The position numbers were made by a program, and so were the translations under genes. From NCBI RefSeq assembly GCF_016834655.1, contig NZ_JAENHP010000001.1, positions 806,001 through 870,000 on the forward strand: 64,000 nt of DNA. The letters are read 5' to 3'. The DNA comes from Paractinoplanes ovalisporus. Its GTDB lineage: Bacteria; Actinomycetota; Actinomycetes; Mycobacteriales; Micromonosporaceae. The notes beneath the pieces are model-generated. The model saw nothing but the letters and a program-made list of their open reading frames with translations. It did not search any database and was not told where the DNA came from. Below are positions 50,820 to 59,212 of the stretch, piece by piece. The stretch's first letter is position 1; every line of letters begins with the position of its first letter.

Positions 50820-51859
50820 GCCGAGACCTCCACCCGGGCCGGACGACCGGCGACGGCCGCGGTGATCAGGGCGACCGCGAAGAGCACGAAGCCCAGGAAG
50901 CCGCAGCCGAAGCCGTACGTGAGGGACAGCGACCAGAACGGCTGGACGGGCGGACCGCCGGAGACCTGCTGGAAGACCATCGCGGGAAGCCCGAGCAGCG
51001 CCTGCGGCAGCAGCAGGACGAGCGCGAGCACGGCCGGTTCGCGGGTGAGCGAGCGGACCGGGCCACTCGACTCCTGGGTGCGGCGCGAGGCCCAGCCGGT
51101 GATCAGCCAGCCGATCAGCCCGCCCACCAGCATCCCGAGCACGCCGGCGGCGGTGATCCAGCCGGGGGTGAGGCGGTCGAGCTCGGCGGTGGCATAGAAC
51201 GAGCCGGCCGGGGTGTCGACGACGTCGGTCTCGGTCTGCACGGTCAGGGCCAGGCCGTCGCGGGTGGCGGTGAACCGGCGGCCGCTGTCGTCGATCTCGC
51301 CGGTGGCGATCCAGGTCGCGCCGGTGACCTCGGCGTCGCTGACCTGCCAGCCCTCGGAGACCAGGCGCTGCTGGGCGGCCGCGGTCCAGGCCGGGTAGTC
51401 ACCCTTGACGAAGCCGCCGTCGGGACCGATCCATACGGTGGCGAAGGCGAAGTCCTCGTCGTGGCCACGCAGGAACACCTCGCCGAAGCTCCGCTCGGAG
51501 ACGTCGTGGAACAAGCCGTCACCGTCGCGCTCGGAACTCGGGTCGAGCCCGGGAAACAGGGACTCCTCGATCGCTTCGAGCCGCGCCCCGGACGGATAGC
51601 CGGGGGCGAACTCCCACGCGATCCGGGTCGTCACGGCCGCGCCGACAAAGCCGGTGACCAGCGCGATCATCGTCGCCAGCACAACCACGCCGCGGCTGGC
51701 CGGGCGACCCAGGCGGGCGCGGAGACCGTGCCGCAGCAGGTTGACCGCCTCGCGGACGGTCGGGCGGGCCCGGCCCGCCTCGGCCAGGGTGTCGAGCAGC
51801 TCGCCACGGCGGCGGCCCGGCGGATAGGCCCGCACCAGCAGGCGATAACCGCGGCTCAT
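50816..51859 (-). CDS. Membrane protein with permease-prefix-like N terminus, PadR-linked
   Basis: A 347-residue protein. A cytoplasmic N-terminal helix (RLLVRAYPPGRRRGELLDTL) resembles domains found on ABC exporters, followed by a TM segment, a ~120-residue extracytoplasmic region and about three or four TM helices. Start overlaps the PadR stop and its stop overlaps the next start, so the three genes form one coupled unit. PadR genes are commonly paired with such envelope or efflux-related membrane proteins. No catalytic motif is seen. Confidence 0.78.
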   Translation of the reverse strand: MSRGYRLLVRAYPPGRRRGELLDTLAEAGRARPTVREAVNLLRHGLRARLGRPASRGVVVLATMIALVTGFVGAAVTTRIAWEFAPGYPSGARLEAIEESLFPGLDPSSERDGDGLFHDVSERSFGEVFLRGHDEDFAFATVWIGPDGGFVKGDYPAWTAAAQQRLVSEGWQVSDAEVTGATWIATGEIDDSGRRFTATRDGLALTVQTETDVVDTPAGSFYATAELDRLTPGWITAAGVLGMLVGGLIGWLITGWASRRTQESSGPVRSLTREPAVLALVLLLPQALLGLPAMVFQQVSGGPPVQPFWSLSLTYGFGCGFLGFVLFAVALITAAVAGRPARVEVSA

Positions 51860-52194
51860 GCCGTCGCCGGCCGGGTGGCGAGCTGGGTCGCGGCCGTGCG
51901 CACGTTGCGCTCGAGCCGCGCGGTCTCGGCCTCCAGAGCAGCCACGCCGCCGGTGGTCAGACGGTAGTAACGCCGGTCGCGGCCGTCGACCTTCTCGTCG
52001 TGGTCGACCTCGACCAGGCCCTCGGCGTGCAGCCGGTCGAGCGCCGCATAGAGCGTGCCCGCCTGCAGCGTGACCTGGCCCTCGGAGAGAGCGGACACCT
52101 CCTGGATGATCCCGTAGCCGTGCCGGGCCTGCTTGACCAGCGCGGTGAGAATCCAGAAGGTGGGCTCCCGCATCGCCTTCGCCTTCTTCGCCAT
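51856..52194 (-). CDS. PadR-family transcriptional regulator
   Basis: A 112-residue wHTH protein: MREPTFWILTALVKQARHGY, GIIQEVSALSEGQVTLQAGT, LYAALDRLHAEGLVEVDHDE and RRYYRLTTGGVAALEAE. The order is diagnostic of PadR. It likely represses its own operon, releasing it on ligand binding or stress. ATG 52194 lies 7 nt after a consensus -10, so the mRNA is probably leaderless. Confidence 0.93.
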   Translation of the reverse strand: MAKKAKAMREPTFWILTALVKQARHGYGIIQEVSALSEGQVTLQAGTLYAALDRLHAEGLVEVDHDEKVDGRDRRYYRLTTGGVAALEAETARLERNVRTAATQLATRPATA

Positions 52195-52201
52195 GCGAGG
52201 C

Positions 52202-52230
52202 AATATAAAGATGATCTGAGTATGCGTCAA
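52202..52230 (-). promoter_or_regulatory. Near-consensus promoter of the PadR operon, leaderless type
   Basis: On the minus strand TTGACG (52230-52225) and TATATT (52207-52202) are separated by exactly 17 bp, a near-perfect housekeeping promoter. The PadR ATG starts 7 nt after the -10, so transcription should begin at or next to the start codon. The -35 overlaps the last codons and stop of the APC permease gene. Confidence 0.7.
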
Positions 52231-53660
52231 TCGACGCGGGTGACGCCCATCGACTCGTAGCGCGCGGGCTGCCGCGAACGGGCCCACAGGCCGAGACCGA
52301 CCGCGACGGCGATGACGACGAGGTGGATCCACGGCAGCGAGTTGATCACCGAGGAGGTCGTGCCGGTGATGGCTTCGTAGTTGGAGAGCGCGAGCACCAG
52401 CGCGGTCCCGACGCCCAGCGTGGCCAGCGCCGGCGCGACCGTGTACTTCCAGCCGTGCTGCTTACGCCGCAGGAAGAAGACCAGCACGGCCAGCGACGTG
52501 GTGGTGATCAGGCCGAGGATGCCGACCGCGCCGACCCCGGTCAGCGAGGTGGCCAGGTTGGTCAGCGGGTCGAGGCCGGCGACGGCGAACCCGAGCATCA
52601 CCAGGGTCATGACGGCGAAGCTGGTGAGTCCGGCGACGGTCGGCGACTTGAAGCGGGGGTGCGTACGGGCCAGCGCGCGCGGCATGAACCCGTCGCGCGA
52701 GAGGGCATAGAGGTAGCGGGAGGCCGCGTTGTGGAACGCCAGCACGCCCGCGAAGCTGCTCGTCACGATCAGCACCTGGAGCAGGTCGGTCCACAACTGG
52801 CCGACGAACTCGGTGCTGAGGTTGAACGCGTAGTTGCCAGGGTCGGCCGCCACCGCCGAGATGTCGCCGCCCGCGATCAGGGCCCACGAGGTGAGCACGA
52901 AGAACAGGCCGACGCAGAGCACCGCGCCATAGGTGGCCCGGGGCACCGTACGGTCGGGGTCGCGGGCCTCCTCGGCATAGATCGCGGTGCCCTCGAAGCC
53001 CTGGAAGCACGAGAAGCCGTAGATGAGCGCGACGCCGAGCGAGCCGGTGGTGAGCACGGTGCCCGGCGAGAACGAGTCGAGCGTGAAGGCGCCCGCGCCC
53101 TGGCGGATCAGGATGGCGACGTCAAGGACCAGCACGGCCACGCCCTCGGCGATCAGGGCGGCGCCGAGCACACCGGCCGCCACCGTGATCCGGAACCAGC
53201 CGAGCAGGGCGACGATCAACATGGAGATCAGGCAGCAGAGCCACCACGGCACATCCACGCCGAAGAACTGGTCGAGGGTGAGGTTGGCGAAGAAGCCCAG
53301 GGCGCCCAGAGTGGCGGTGCCGACGCAGAGATAGGCGGTCAGGGCCACGTACGCGGCGGGGAGGCCGGCCAGGCGTCCGAGGCCCTTGGTGATGAAGGCG
53401 TAGAAGGCGCCGGCGTTGCGCACGTACGGGACCATGCGCGTGAACCCGACCGCGAACAGCAGCAGGATCAGCGCGACGATGACGAAGACGCCCGGGGTGC
53501 CGACGCCGACGCCGAGCGCGATCGACAGGGGGATGAGCGCGACGGCGCCGGCGGCCGGGGCCACCGCTGCCATCACCATGAAGACGAGGTGGCCGGCGCC
53601 GAGCGTGCCGCCGGCCAGGCCGGCCGCTTTCGCGCCTGGTGTTTCCGTGGTGGTCGCCAT
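52227..53660 (-). CDS. APC-family amino acid permease
   Basis: A 477-residue transporter with 12 predicted TM helices. APC motifs include GAGHLVFMVMAAVAPAAGAV, IYGFSCFQGFEGTAIYAEEA and AFHNAASRYLYALSRDG. It imports or exchanges an amino acid or amine. It sits beside a copper amine oxidase gene on the same strand (5 nt after the small membrane gene), suggesting it takes up the amine substrate (inference). Confidence 0.92.
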   Translation of the reverse strand: MATTTETPGAKAAGLAGGTLGAGHLVFMVMAAVAPAAGAVALIPLSIALGVGVGTPGVFVIVALILLLFAVGFTRMVPYVRNAGAFYAFITKGLGRLAGLPAAYVALTAYLCVGTATLGALGFFANLTLDQFFGVDVPWWLCCLISMLIVALLGWFRITVAAGVLGAALIAEGVAVLVLDVAILIRQGAGAFTLDSFSPGTVLTTGSLGVALIYGFSCFQGFEGTAIYAEEARDPDRTVPRATYGAVLCVGLFFVLTSWALIAGGDISAVAADPGNYAFNLSTEFVGQLWTDLLQVLIVTSSFAGVLAFHNAASRYLYALSRDGFMPRALARTHPRFKSPTVAGLTSFAVMTLVMLGFAVAGLDPLTNLATSLTGVGAVGILGLITTTSLAVLVFFLRRKQHGWKYTVAPALATLGVGTALVLALSNYEAITGTTSSVINSLPWIHLVVIAVAVGLGLWARSRQPARYESMGVTRVD

Positions 53661-53664
53661 CCGG

Positions 53665-54012
53665 TCACCGTGGCAGACGCTGTGAGCTGGTCCGATGGGC
53701 CGGTCCGGTCAGTGGTCCGGAAATTAGCGCGAGCCCGATCTGCCCGTAAGCGAGCACCAACGTCGCCTGCCCGAAGGCGTGATGCGACGCGTGCCCGGTG
53801 TGGAGCGCCGTCATGAGAACGCTGAGAACGAGCATGGTCGCGCTCTCACCGGCCGTCATCCGGCCGCGCCACCCGTCGCGGGCGCAGACGGCGCAGACGA
53901 TGGACAGCGCCAGCATGGGGGCCGCCGCCGCGCCGGTCGTGGCGACCAGCGCGGCGTGCGCGACGAGGCAGACGACCGACAGAGCGGCGGCGGCCCGGGC
54001 GATCAGTGGCAA
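53665..54012 (-). CDS. Small His-rich membrane protein next to copper amine oxidase
   Basis: About 115 residues with three to four TM helices and the motif ALHTGHASHHAFGQATL, which places four His on one helix face. The likely start is TTG 54012, overlapping the amine oxidase stop by 10 nt; no better start exists. The His cluster beside a copper enzyme gene suggests copper handling or delivery, but homology is not recognised and this is inference. Confidence 0.55.
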   Translation of the reverse strand: MPLIARAAAALSVVCLVAHAALVATTGAAAAPMLALSIVCAVCARDGWRGRMTAGESATMLVLSVLMTALHTGHASHHAFGQATLVLAYGQIGLALISGPLTGPAHRTSSQRLPR

Positions 54013-55889
54013 TGCTTCGGCTCCGATGCGGGGACGTCCAGGGCCGGGTTCTTGTCGAAGAAGTTGACCGGCAGCAGGTGGAAACCCGCCTTCTCGACCG
54101 GCATCACCGGCCAGTCCTCGGCCCGCGGAATGTGGGTGACGCCCAGCGTGTGCCACATGACCACATCCGTGTCCTCGGTCGGCCGGTCGGCGGCGGTCCA
54201 GCGGGGCAGCCCGTCACCCGAGCGGCTCTGGTTCGGGTATTCGCCGGCCGAGCGCATCTCGTCGGCCCGGTACGGGGTCACCCACATGTTGCGTGTGGCG
54301 AACCCGGCCCGCTGGGCGATCAACGACGGCGGCTGAGCCAGCATGGTCGCCGAACTCCAGCCCGGCAAGAACTTGTAGCCGACCGGCACACCCCACGCGT
54401 TGGTCTTCCCCCGGTTCACGACCGTCCAGTTGCGCGAGCTCTGGGTGTTGGTGACCCAGTCCCCCGCGTTCTCCCGGTCGATCACGGTCTTCCGCACACC
54501 GATGGCGTTGCCGTGCGGGTTCTCCGGTCCGACCGGTACGGCGTACGCGTCGTTCTGCACCACGGTGTTCTCCCAGCCGTCCACCTCCATGTCGAGGCGG
54601 AACGAGAACAGGTGCTGGTGGTACGTGCCGACCAGGTTGGTGCTGATCGGCGTGCCGTGCGGGGTCGGCTCGCCGGGCTCGACCGCGCGGGTCTGCACGA
54701 TGCCGAGCAGCTTGATCTCCATCTGGATGGAGGCGTCCTGGTAGAAGTACCAGAAGAAGCCGTAGTGGTAGTTGCCGACGGTGGCGATGAAGCTGACCAC
54801 CAGGCGGCGCGAGCGGCGCACGTCGACCTTGCCGGTGACCCAGTCGGTGTGCTTCCAGAGGATCCCGTCGTCCTCCTCGTGGATGCAGATCGCGTTCGGG
54901 ATCGTCGCCGGCTCGCCGTCCTCGCCCGCGAGCACCGCGTCCATGTAGACGATCTCGCCGAGACAGTCGCAGCCGAGGCGCAGCGGGTTGGCCAGTTTGC
55001 CGAGCCCGAACTCGCCGACGTCGAAAGCGCTGCGCCAGAAATGCTCGGACGACGGATCCCCGTACGGAACCACCATCTCGGACAGCGACCCCCGGTGCAT
55101 GACCGAGCGGTAGGCGTCGCCGTCCTGGTATTCCACGGCGTGCAGCACGAGCCCCTCGAGCGGGTGCATGCCGATCCGGAAACGCCACTTCTGCCAGGTG
55201 AGCTCGGGCCCGTCCAGGGTGAAGCCGACCCCTTCGGGCTGGGTGATCTCGAGAGGCGCGATGTCCGTACGCATCGGCTGGTTCGCGTCGGCCGTGTAGT
55301 TGCACAGGTCGGGGTTCATCGGCCGCACCCCGAAGTCGTGCACGTCGACGACCTGCCCGGTGGTGAGGTCGACGATCGCGATGACGCCCTCGATCGGGTG
55401 GGCGTAGCCGTTGTCGTCGGGGAACTCGCGGTAGTACGAAACCGAGCCGCACATCCGCCGGCCGTCGACCGGCACGTCGGCCATGTTGCCCACGCCCCAC
55501 GGGTCGATCTGCACCTGGCCCAGGTCGGTGATGCCCCGCTTGGCCAGGGCCTCGATGTAGCGCGGGTCCTGCTTGATCAGCTCGGGGGCCCGCTCGAACT
55601 CCTCCAGCAGCACCGGCGCCGACCCGTCGGTGATCTCGGTCGACGAGACCAGCTTGTCGGCTTCGAGATCCACGACCACGTCGAACGTACGGGCGGTGTC
55701 GCGGTCGAGGATCATGGCCCGGGCCCGGCGGGTGACCTTCTCGCCGGCCCGCAGCGCGTACTTGTCCGGCTCGTCGGTGAAGACGGCGCTGAAGCCCGGC
55801 CGGTCGCCGCCGATCTTCTCGTTCCGGACCACCGACGCGACCCGGCGGATCTCGTCCGCGGTCAGGGCGTCGAACAGGGGATTGCGCAT
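54003..55889 (-). CDS. Copper-containing primary amine oxidase (TPQ enzyme)
   Basis: The 628-residue enzyme has no signal peptide. The TPQ precursor is Tyr374 in ATVGNYHYGFFWYF; the family has Asp/Glu after NY, here His. The catalytic base is Asp290 in SAFDVGEFGLG, and copper ligands are HQH in YHQHLFSF plus a later His in GVTHIPRAEDWPVMP. It oxidatively deaminates primary amines to aldehydes, NH3 and H2O2 after self-processing of the Tyr. ATG 55889 is used because upstream residues are out of family. TetR lies upstream, and the permease and small His-rich protein follow. Confidence 0.93.
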   Translation of the reverse strand: MRNPLFDALTADEIRRVASVVRNEKIGGDRPGFSAVFTDEPDKYALRAGEKVTRRARAMILDRDTARTFDVVVDLEADKLVSSTEITDGSAPVLLEEFERAPELIKQDPRYIEALAKRGITDLGQVQIDPWGVGNMADVPVDGRRMCGSVSYYREFPDDNGYAHPIEGVIAIVDLTTGQVVDVHDFGVRPMNPDLCNYTADANQPMRTDIAPLEITQPEGVGFTLDGPELTWQKWRFRIGMHPLEGLVLHAVEYQDGDAYRSVMHRGSLSEMVVPYGDPSSEHFWRSAFDVGEFGLGKLANPLRLGCDCLGEIVYMDAVLAGEDGEPATIPNAICIHEEDDGILWKHTDWVTGKVDVRRSRRLVVSFIATVGNYHYGFFWYFYQDASIQMEIKLLGIVQTRAVEPGEPTPHGTPISTNLVGTYHQHLFSFRLDMEVDGWENTVVQNDAYAVPVGPENPHGNAIGVRKTVIDRENAGDWVTNTQSSRNWTVVNRGKTNAWGVPVGYKFLPGWSSATMLAQPPSLIAQRAGFATRNMWVTPYRADEMRSAGEYPNQSRSGDGLPRWTAADRPTEDTDVVMWHTLGVTHIPRAEDWPVMPVEKAGFHLLPVNFFDKNPALDVPASEPKHCH

Positions 55890-55963
55890 GGCGTGAGGTC
55901 CTTTCCTTTTCGCAGACCTCAGCGAAACACGTATTTCGGTGCGGATTCCGTGTTCCGGTCCGC

Positions 55964-56509
55964 TCAGTGGGCCGGTTTCCATCCGGTCAGCACTTCACGC
56001 AGTTCGACAAGCGTTTCCTCGGTACGCGCATCCGACCCGTGGACGAGATGTTGCAGCACGAGCCCGTCGAGCGCGGCGAACACGAGCGCGGCCCGCACGT
56101 CGCCCGGGTCGTCGATGCCCAGGGCGGTCAGGGTGCCGGCGACCTGGGCGATGTAGTGGTCGTAGAGCTCGGCCACCGGCCCCATCTCGCCGTCGCCGCG
56201 GGCCGCCCGCAGCAGGAAGTCGTACTGGAGAAGCTGCCGGTCACGGGCCTCGGTGATCAGGCGCACGAGGTTGGCGCCGAACGCCTCGACACTGTCGGCG
56301 AGCAGGTCGGCCTCGGCCGCGTCCCGGCGGGCGGCCAGCTCGAAGGCCTCGGTGAGCATGGCCTCGCGGGTGCCGAAATAGAACCGGACCAGGCTGTGCG
56401 AGGTGCCGGCGAGCGCGGCGACCGACCGGTAGGTGACCTTGTCGTGCCCCTCGGCGCCGGCGATGTGGATGGCGGCGTCGAGCAGGCGGTCACGGATGGG
56501 GGCGTTCAT
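55964..56509 (-). CDS. TetR-family transcriptional regulator
   Basis: A 181-residue repressor. The N-terminal HTH (RDRLLDAAIHIAGAEGHDKV, TYRSVAALAGTSHSLVRFYF) leads into a helical ligand domain with TetR_C-like WKPAH ending. It precedes the amine oxidase gene on the same strand and probably regulates it. ATG 56509. It is divergent from the IclR gene, with a shared 92-bp control region. Confidence 0.92.
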   Translation of the reverse strand: MNAPIRDRLLDAAIHIAGAEGHDKVTYRSVAALAGTSHSLVRFYFGTREAMLTEAFELAARRDAAEADLLADSVEAFGANLVRLITEARDRQLLQYDFLLRAARGDGEMGPVAELYDHYIAQVAGTLTALGIDDPGDVRAALVFAALDGLVLQHLVHGSDARTEETLVELREVLTGWKPAH

Positions 56510-56564
56510 TTCGCAGAATTTACATTGCGGGCTGGACGCGGGAAGCCCGGCGGCCACAGAATGT

Positions 56565-56586
56565 GAATTGTCCAGGTGGACAATTC
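56565..56586. promoter_or_regulatory. Perfect inverted repeat between TetR and IclR genes
   Basis: GAATTGTCC-AGGT-GGACAATTC has 9-bp arms and lies 16 nt before the IclR GTG and 55 nt before the TetR ATG. Size and symmetry fit a dimeric regulator operator, most likely IclR autoregulation. It probably overlaps the promoter of one or both genes. Confidence 0.6.
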
Positions 56587-56601
56587 GAGGGGAGGCAGGG
56601 C

Positions 56602-57369
56602 GTGCAGCATCATCCGCCGTCCGTGCTGGGCAAGGCGTTCCTGCTCTTCGGGGCGTTCGACGGCGCCCGCACCACGCTTGGGCTCACCGACCTCAGCCGC
56701 CGCTCCGGCGTGCCCAAGGCCACCGCCTACCGGCTGGCCCAGGAGCTGGTCGACCTCAACCTGCTGGAACGGGTCGAGGCCGGCTACCAGCTGGGCTGGC
56801 GCATGTACGAGCTGGGCCAGCTGGTGCCCGGCCCGGCCAACCTGCGCCACCTGGCCCGGCCGGTGCTCATGGACCTGCACTCGGCCACCCGCGCGGTCGT
56901 GCACCTGGCCGTCCCGCACGGCTTCGACACGCTCTACCTGGAACGGCTGGCCGGCCGCCGTGACGCCCGCCTGCACACCGCGGTCGGCAACCGGATCCCG
57001 CTGTGGTTCGCCGCGTCGGGCAAGCTGTTCATCGCCCACAGCGCCGACGCCGAACACCTGCTGACGGCCCTCGACCGCGACGGCGTCCCTCCGCGCACCT
57101 CACACAGCGTGCGCACCGCCGCCCAGCTGCGCCCTCAGATAGCCGCGATCCGCGAACGGCGCTGGGCGGTCGAGCAGGAAGAGTGCGTCGAGGGCTACAA
57201 GTCGTACGCGGTCCCGGTCACGGTGAGCGGCCCGCACCAGGTGGTGGCCGCCGTCTCGGCCACCCTGCCGTTGGCCCGCCGCGACGACCAGCCGGTGATC
57301 CGGGCCCTCTGGGCAACGGCGGCCCACATCAGCCGCTCCCTCGAGGCGTCCCTGGCCGTGGCCGGCTGA
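56602..57369 (+). CDS. IclR-family transcriptional regulator
   Basis: A 255-residue regulator: N-terminal wHTH (SVLGKAFLLFGAFDGARTTL, LTDLSRRSGVPKATAYRLAQ) and a C-terminal GAF-like effector domain (GNRIPLWFAASGKLFIAHSA; EECVEGYKSYAVPV). GTG 56602 is supported by GGGGAGG. It may control the amine oxidase cluster or a distant catabolic gene; the palindrome upstream is a probable binding site. Confidence 0.92.
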   Translation: MQHHPPSVLGKAFLLFGAFDGARTTLGLTDLSRRSGVPKATAYRLAQELVDLNLLERVEAGYQLGWRMYELGQLVPGPANLRHLARPVLMDLHSATRAVVHLAVPHGFDTLYLERLAGRRDARLHTAVGNRIPLWFAASGKLFIAHSADAEHLLTALDRDGVPPRTSHSVRTAAQLRPQIAAIRERRWAVEQEECVEGYKSYAVPVTVSGPHQVVAAVSATLPLARRDDQPVIRALWATAAHISRSLEASLAVAG

Positions 57370-57394
57370 CCGACCTGCTCGCGCCGGTGGGGGC

Positions 57395-58021
57395 TCACTC
57401 CGGCGCGACGGCGGCTCTGCCCGTACGAAAAATCCGGTAGAGGCCGGAACTGACCCGCTCCGACCGCTCGGCCACAATCTGGACCAGCGGCTCGGGCCAG
57501 ATCGTCCCGCCGTCCCAGCTGACGTCCGCGAGGTTGGCCCGGGGCATGTCGGTGCGTGCCAGGTCGGCGCCGGAGAGGTCGGCCCCGGCGAGGTTCGCGC
57601 CGGCCAGCACGGCACCGGTCAGGCGGGCCCCCGCCAGCTTCGCCCCGAACAGCACGGTCCGCTTGTCCATCCGAGCCCCGGTCAGGTCGGCACCGCTCAG
57701 GTCGGCCCTGATGAGCAGGGCCTTGCACAGGTCGGCGCCGGCCAGGTCGGCCCCGGCCAGGCACGCCTCGGAGAGATCAGCCCGGAAGAGGTTCGCCGCG
57801 TGCAGGTCGGCGCCGGACAGGTCGGTACGCGTGAGGTCCGCCTCGGAGAGGTTGGCCCGGCCCAGCTTGGCCCGGGAGAGATCGGCCCGGTGCAGGACGA
57901 TGCCGCAGAGGTCGGCCTCGGACAGGTCGGCGCCGCTCTCGATCACCATCCGCGGCGCGCACGGCCCGGTTCCGGCCACCTGATCGGCCCGGGGCCGGTC
58001 GTCGGACAGAGGGAATTGCAT
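57395..58021 (-). CDS. Pentapeptide-repeat protein
   Basis: A 208-residue protein whose residues 25-165 are successive A(D/N)LxX pentapeptides (ADLSEADLCG, ADLSRAKLGRANLSEADL, ANLAGADLSGADL). These fold as a right-handed quadrilateral beta-helix. Some relatives mimic DNA and protect gyrase from quinolones, but most have no known role. It has a non-repeat C-terminal helix region (WPEPLVQIVAERSERVSS). No secretion signal. It is convergent to IclR. Confidence 0.9.
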   Translation of the reverse strand: MQFPLSDDRPRADQVAGTGPCAPRMVIESGADLSEADLCGIVLHRADLSRAKLGRANLSEADLTRTDLSGADLHAANLFRADLSEACLAGADLAGADLCKALLIRADLSGADLTGARMDKRTVLFGAKLAGARLTGAVLAGANLAGADLSGADLARTDMPRANLADVSWDGGTIWPEPLVQIVAERSERVSSGLYRIFRTGRAAVAPE

Positions 58022-58118
58022 GGGGATCCGCTACCTACCGTTGTCGTGGGGAACCGTCGGCAGGAGACTGACATCCCGGCCACCTGGAGAATCGGACCAA
58101 TAGTGCGAGCCGGGCGGC

Positions 58119-58907
58119 TCAGTTGAACGGCGGGCGGTGGACGCCGAAACGGGCGTGGATCACCGACGAGCAGACCTCGGTGCGGGCCACGATGACGCCG
58201 ACCGTGAAGAGCACGATCAGGGCGCCGGCCAGGCCCCAGAAGAGCTGGTTCGTCCAGTCCAGGAACGCGCACACCCCGCACAGGCCGAGGGCCAGCGCGG
58301 TGATGCCGGCCATCGTCTGCAGCTCGCGTAACAGATTGTGCAGGGTGCGGTGGGCCTCGACGGCGTCGCCGAAGTGCGACTGGGGCGACCATTTCTTGGT
58401 GATGTAGAGGCCGGTCATGGTGCCGAACCAGAAAAGCGCCAGCCACAGATTCCAGGCGCGCGCGTCACCGAGGAAAAAGGCCGGCGGGATCTCCAGGCTC
58501 GCGATCGCGAACGGCAGGAACGAATCGAGGAATGAGGGCGCCCAGCGCAGCAGAACGCTCATCGTCAGATACCAGTAGAAGACGACGACGAAGATCAGCA
58601 GGGTTGCGATGCTCTGCACGAACCCCAGCACGCTGGGCTTCTCGAACGTGTTCTCGGCCAGCAACGCGAGCGCGACGCCCTGGATGATGCTGATGATCGT
58701 GATGAAACCGCCCGGCGATATCTCCAGCGAGCGGCGGACGAGAACGTCGTGGGTGAGGGCCTGAATTCCGTCCCCGCGTACGGCTTCCGGCGGCGCCGCC
58801 GGAACCGGAATCTCGTAGGAATGGCGGGGCGCCGAGGGCGCGGCCCGGTGCCGGCGCTGGGATCGGGATCGGGTGAGATCAGGTAATTCCGCTGCCACGA
58901 CCCACAT
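58119..58907 (-). CDS. Multi-TM membrane protein of unknown function
   Basis: Around 262 residues. The first ~60 are Arg-rich and cytoplasmic, followed by about six TM segments (SIIQGVALALLA, LLIFVVVFYWYLTMSVLL, ITALALGLCGVCAFL, GALIVLFTVGVIVA). ATG 58907 is the most plausible start; a longer frame reaches 59150 but has atypical composition. No family is recognised. It may be cotranscribed with nothing else: the pentapeptide gene lies 97 nt downstream. Confidence 0.6.
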   Translation of the reverse strand: MWVVAAELPDLTRSRSQRRHRAAPSAPRHSYEIPVPAAPPEAVRGDGIQALTHDVLVRRSLEISPGGFITIISIIQGVALALLAENTFEKPSVLGFVQSIATLLIFVVVFYWYLTMSVLLRWAPSFLDSFLPFAIASLEIPPAFFLGDARAWNLWLALFWFGTMTGLYITKKWSPQSHFGDAVEAHRTLHNLLRELQTMAGITALALGLCGVCAFLDWTNQLFWGLAGALIVLFTVGVIVARTEVCSSVIHARFGVHRPPFN

Positions 58908-59212
58908 CTTGCAAGACACGTCAACACCGGTTTCTCGTACGCGGGAATGCGCACTTGACTTGGGCCGGGTAAACGTCTTTACGCAGCTCAGAGCCGGGTT
59001 GAGCAAATCTGATCGACCTGACTGGTCAGATCCCGAAAATGATCTCCGAAAGAGCCGAAGCCACAGCTCACCGCCGTGATCACGCACAGTCAACACAATG
59101 CGCGCCGTGACGGAATGTTCCCCACCGACTACCGACACGCTCCGTGACAATCGGAGGCTAGTACTCGGTGTCTATGACTCGGAGCGCAAAAGCGCAAAAG
59201 CCGCGAGCCCCG
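58908..59212. other. 305-nt intergenic region with a short inverted repeat
   Basis: No gene is supported here. It is less GC-rich than its surroundings and contains CTGAC-TG-GTCAG (59018-59029), a 5-bp-arm inverted repeat that could be an operator for the membrane protein gene. No convincing -10/-35 pair was found. Confidence 0.4.

Noticed and set aside
50053..51197. Plus-strand frames across the PadR-linked membrane genes
   Set aside because: The minus-strand genes have overlapping starts/stops and TM patterns; plus frames are low complexity.
54006..56156. Open frame of 716 codons opposite the amine oxidase and TetR genes
   Set aside because: Spans two confidently identified genes on the other strand; composition is shadow-like.
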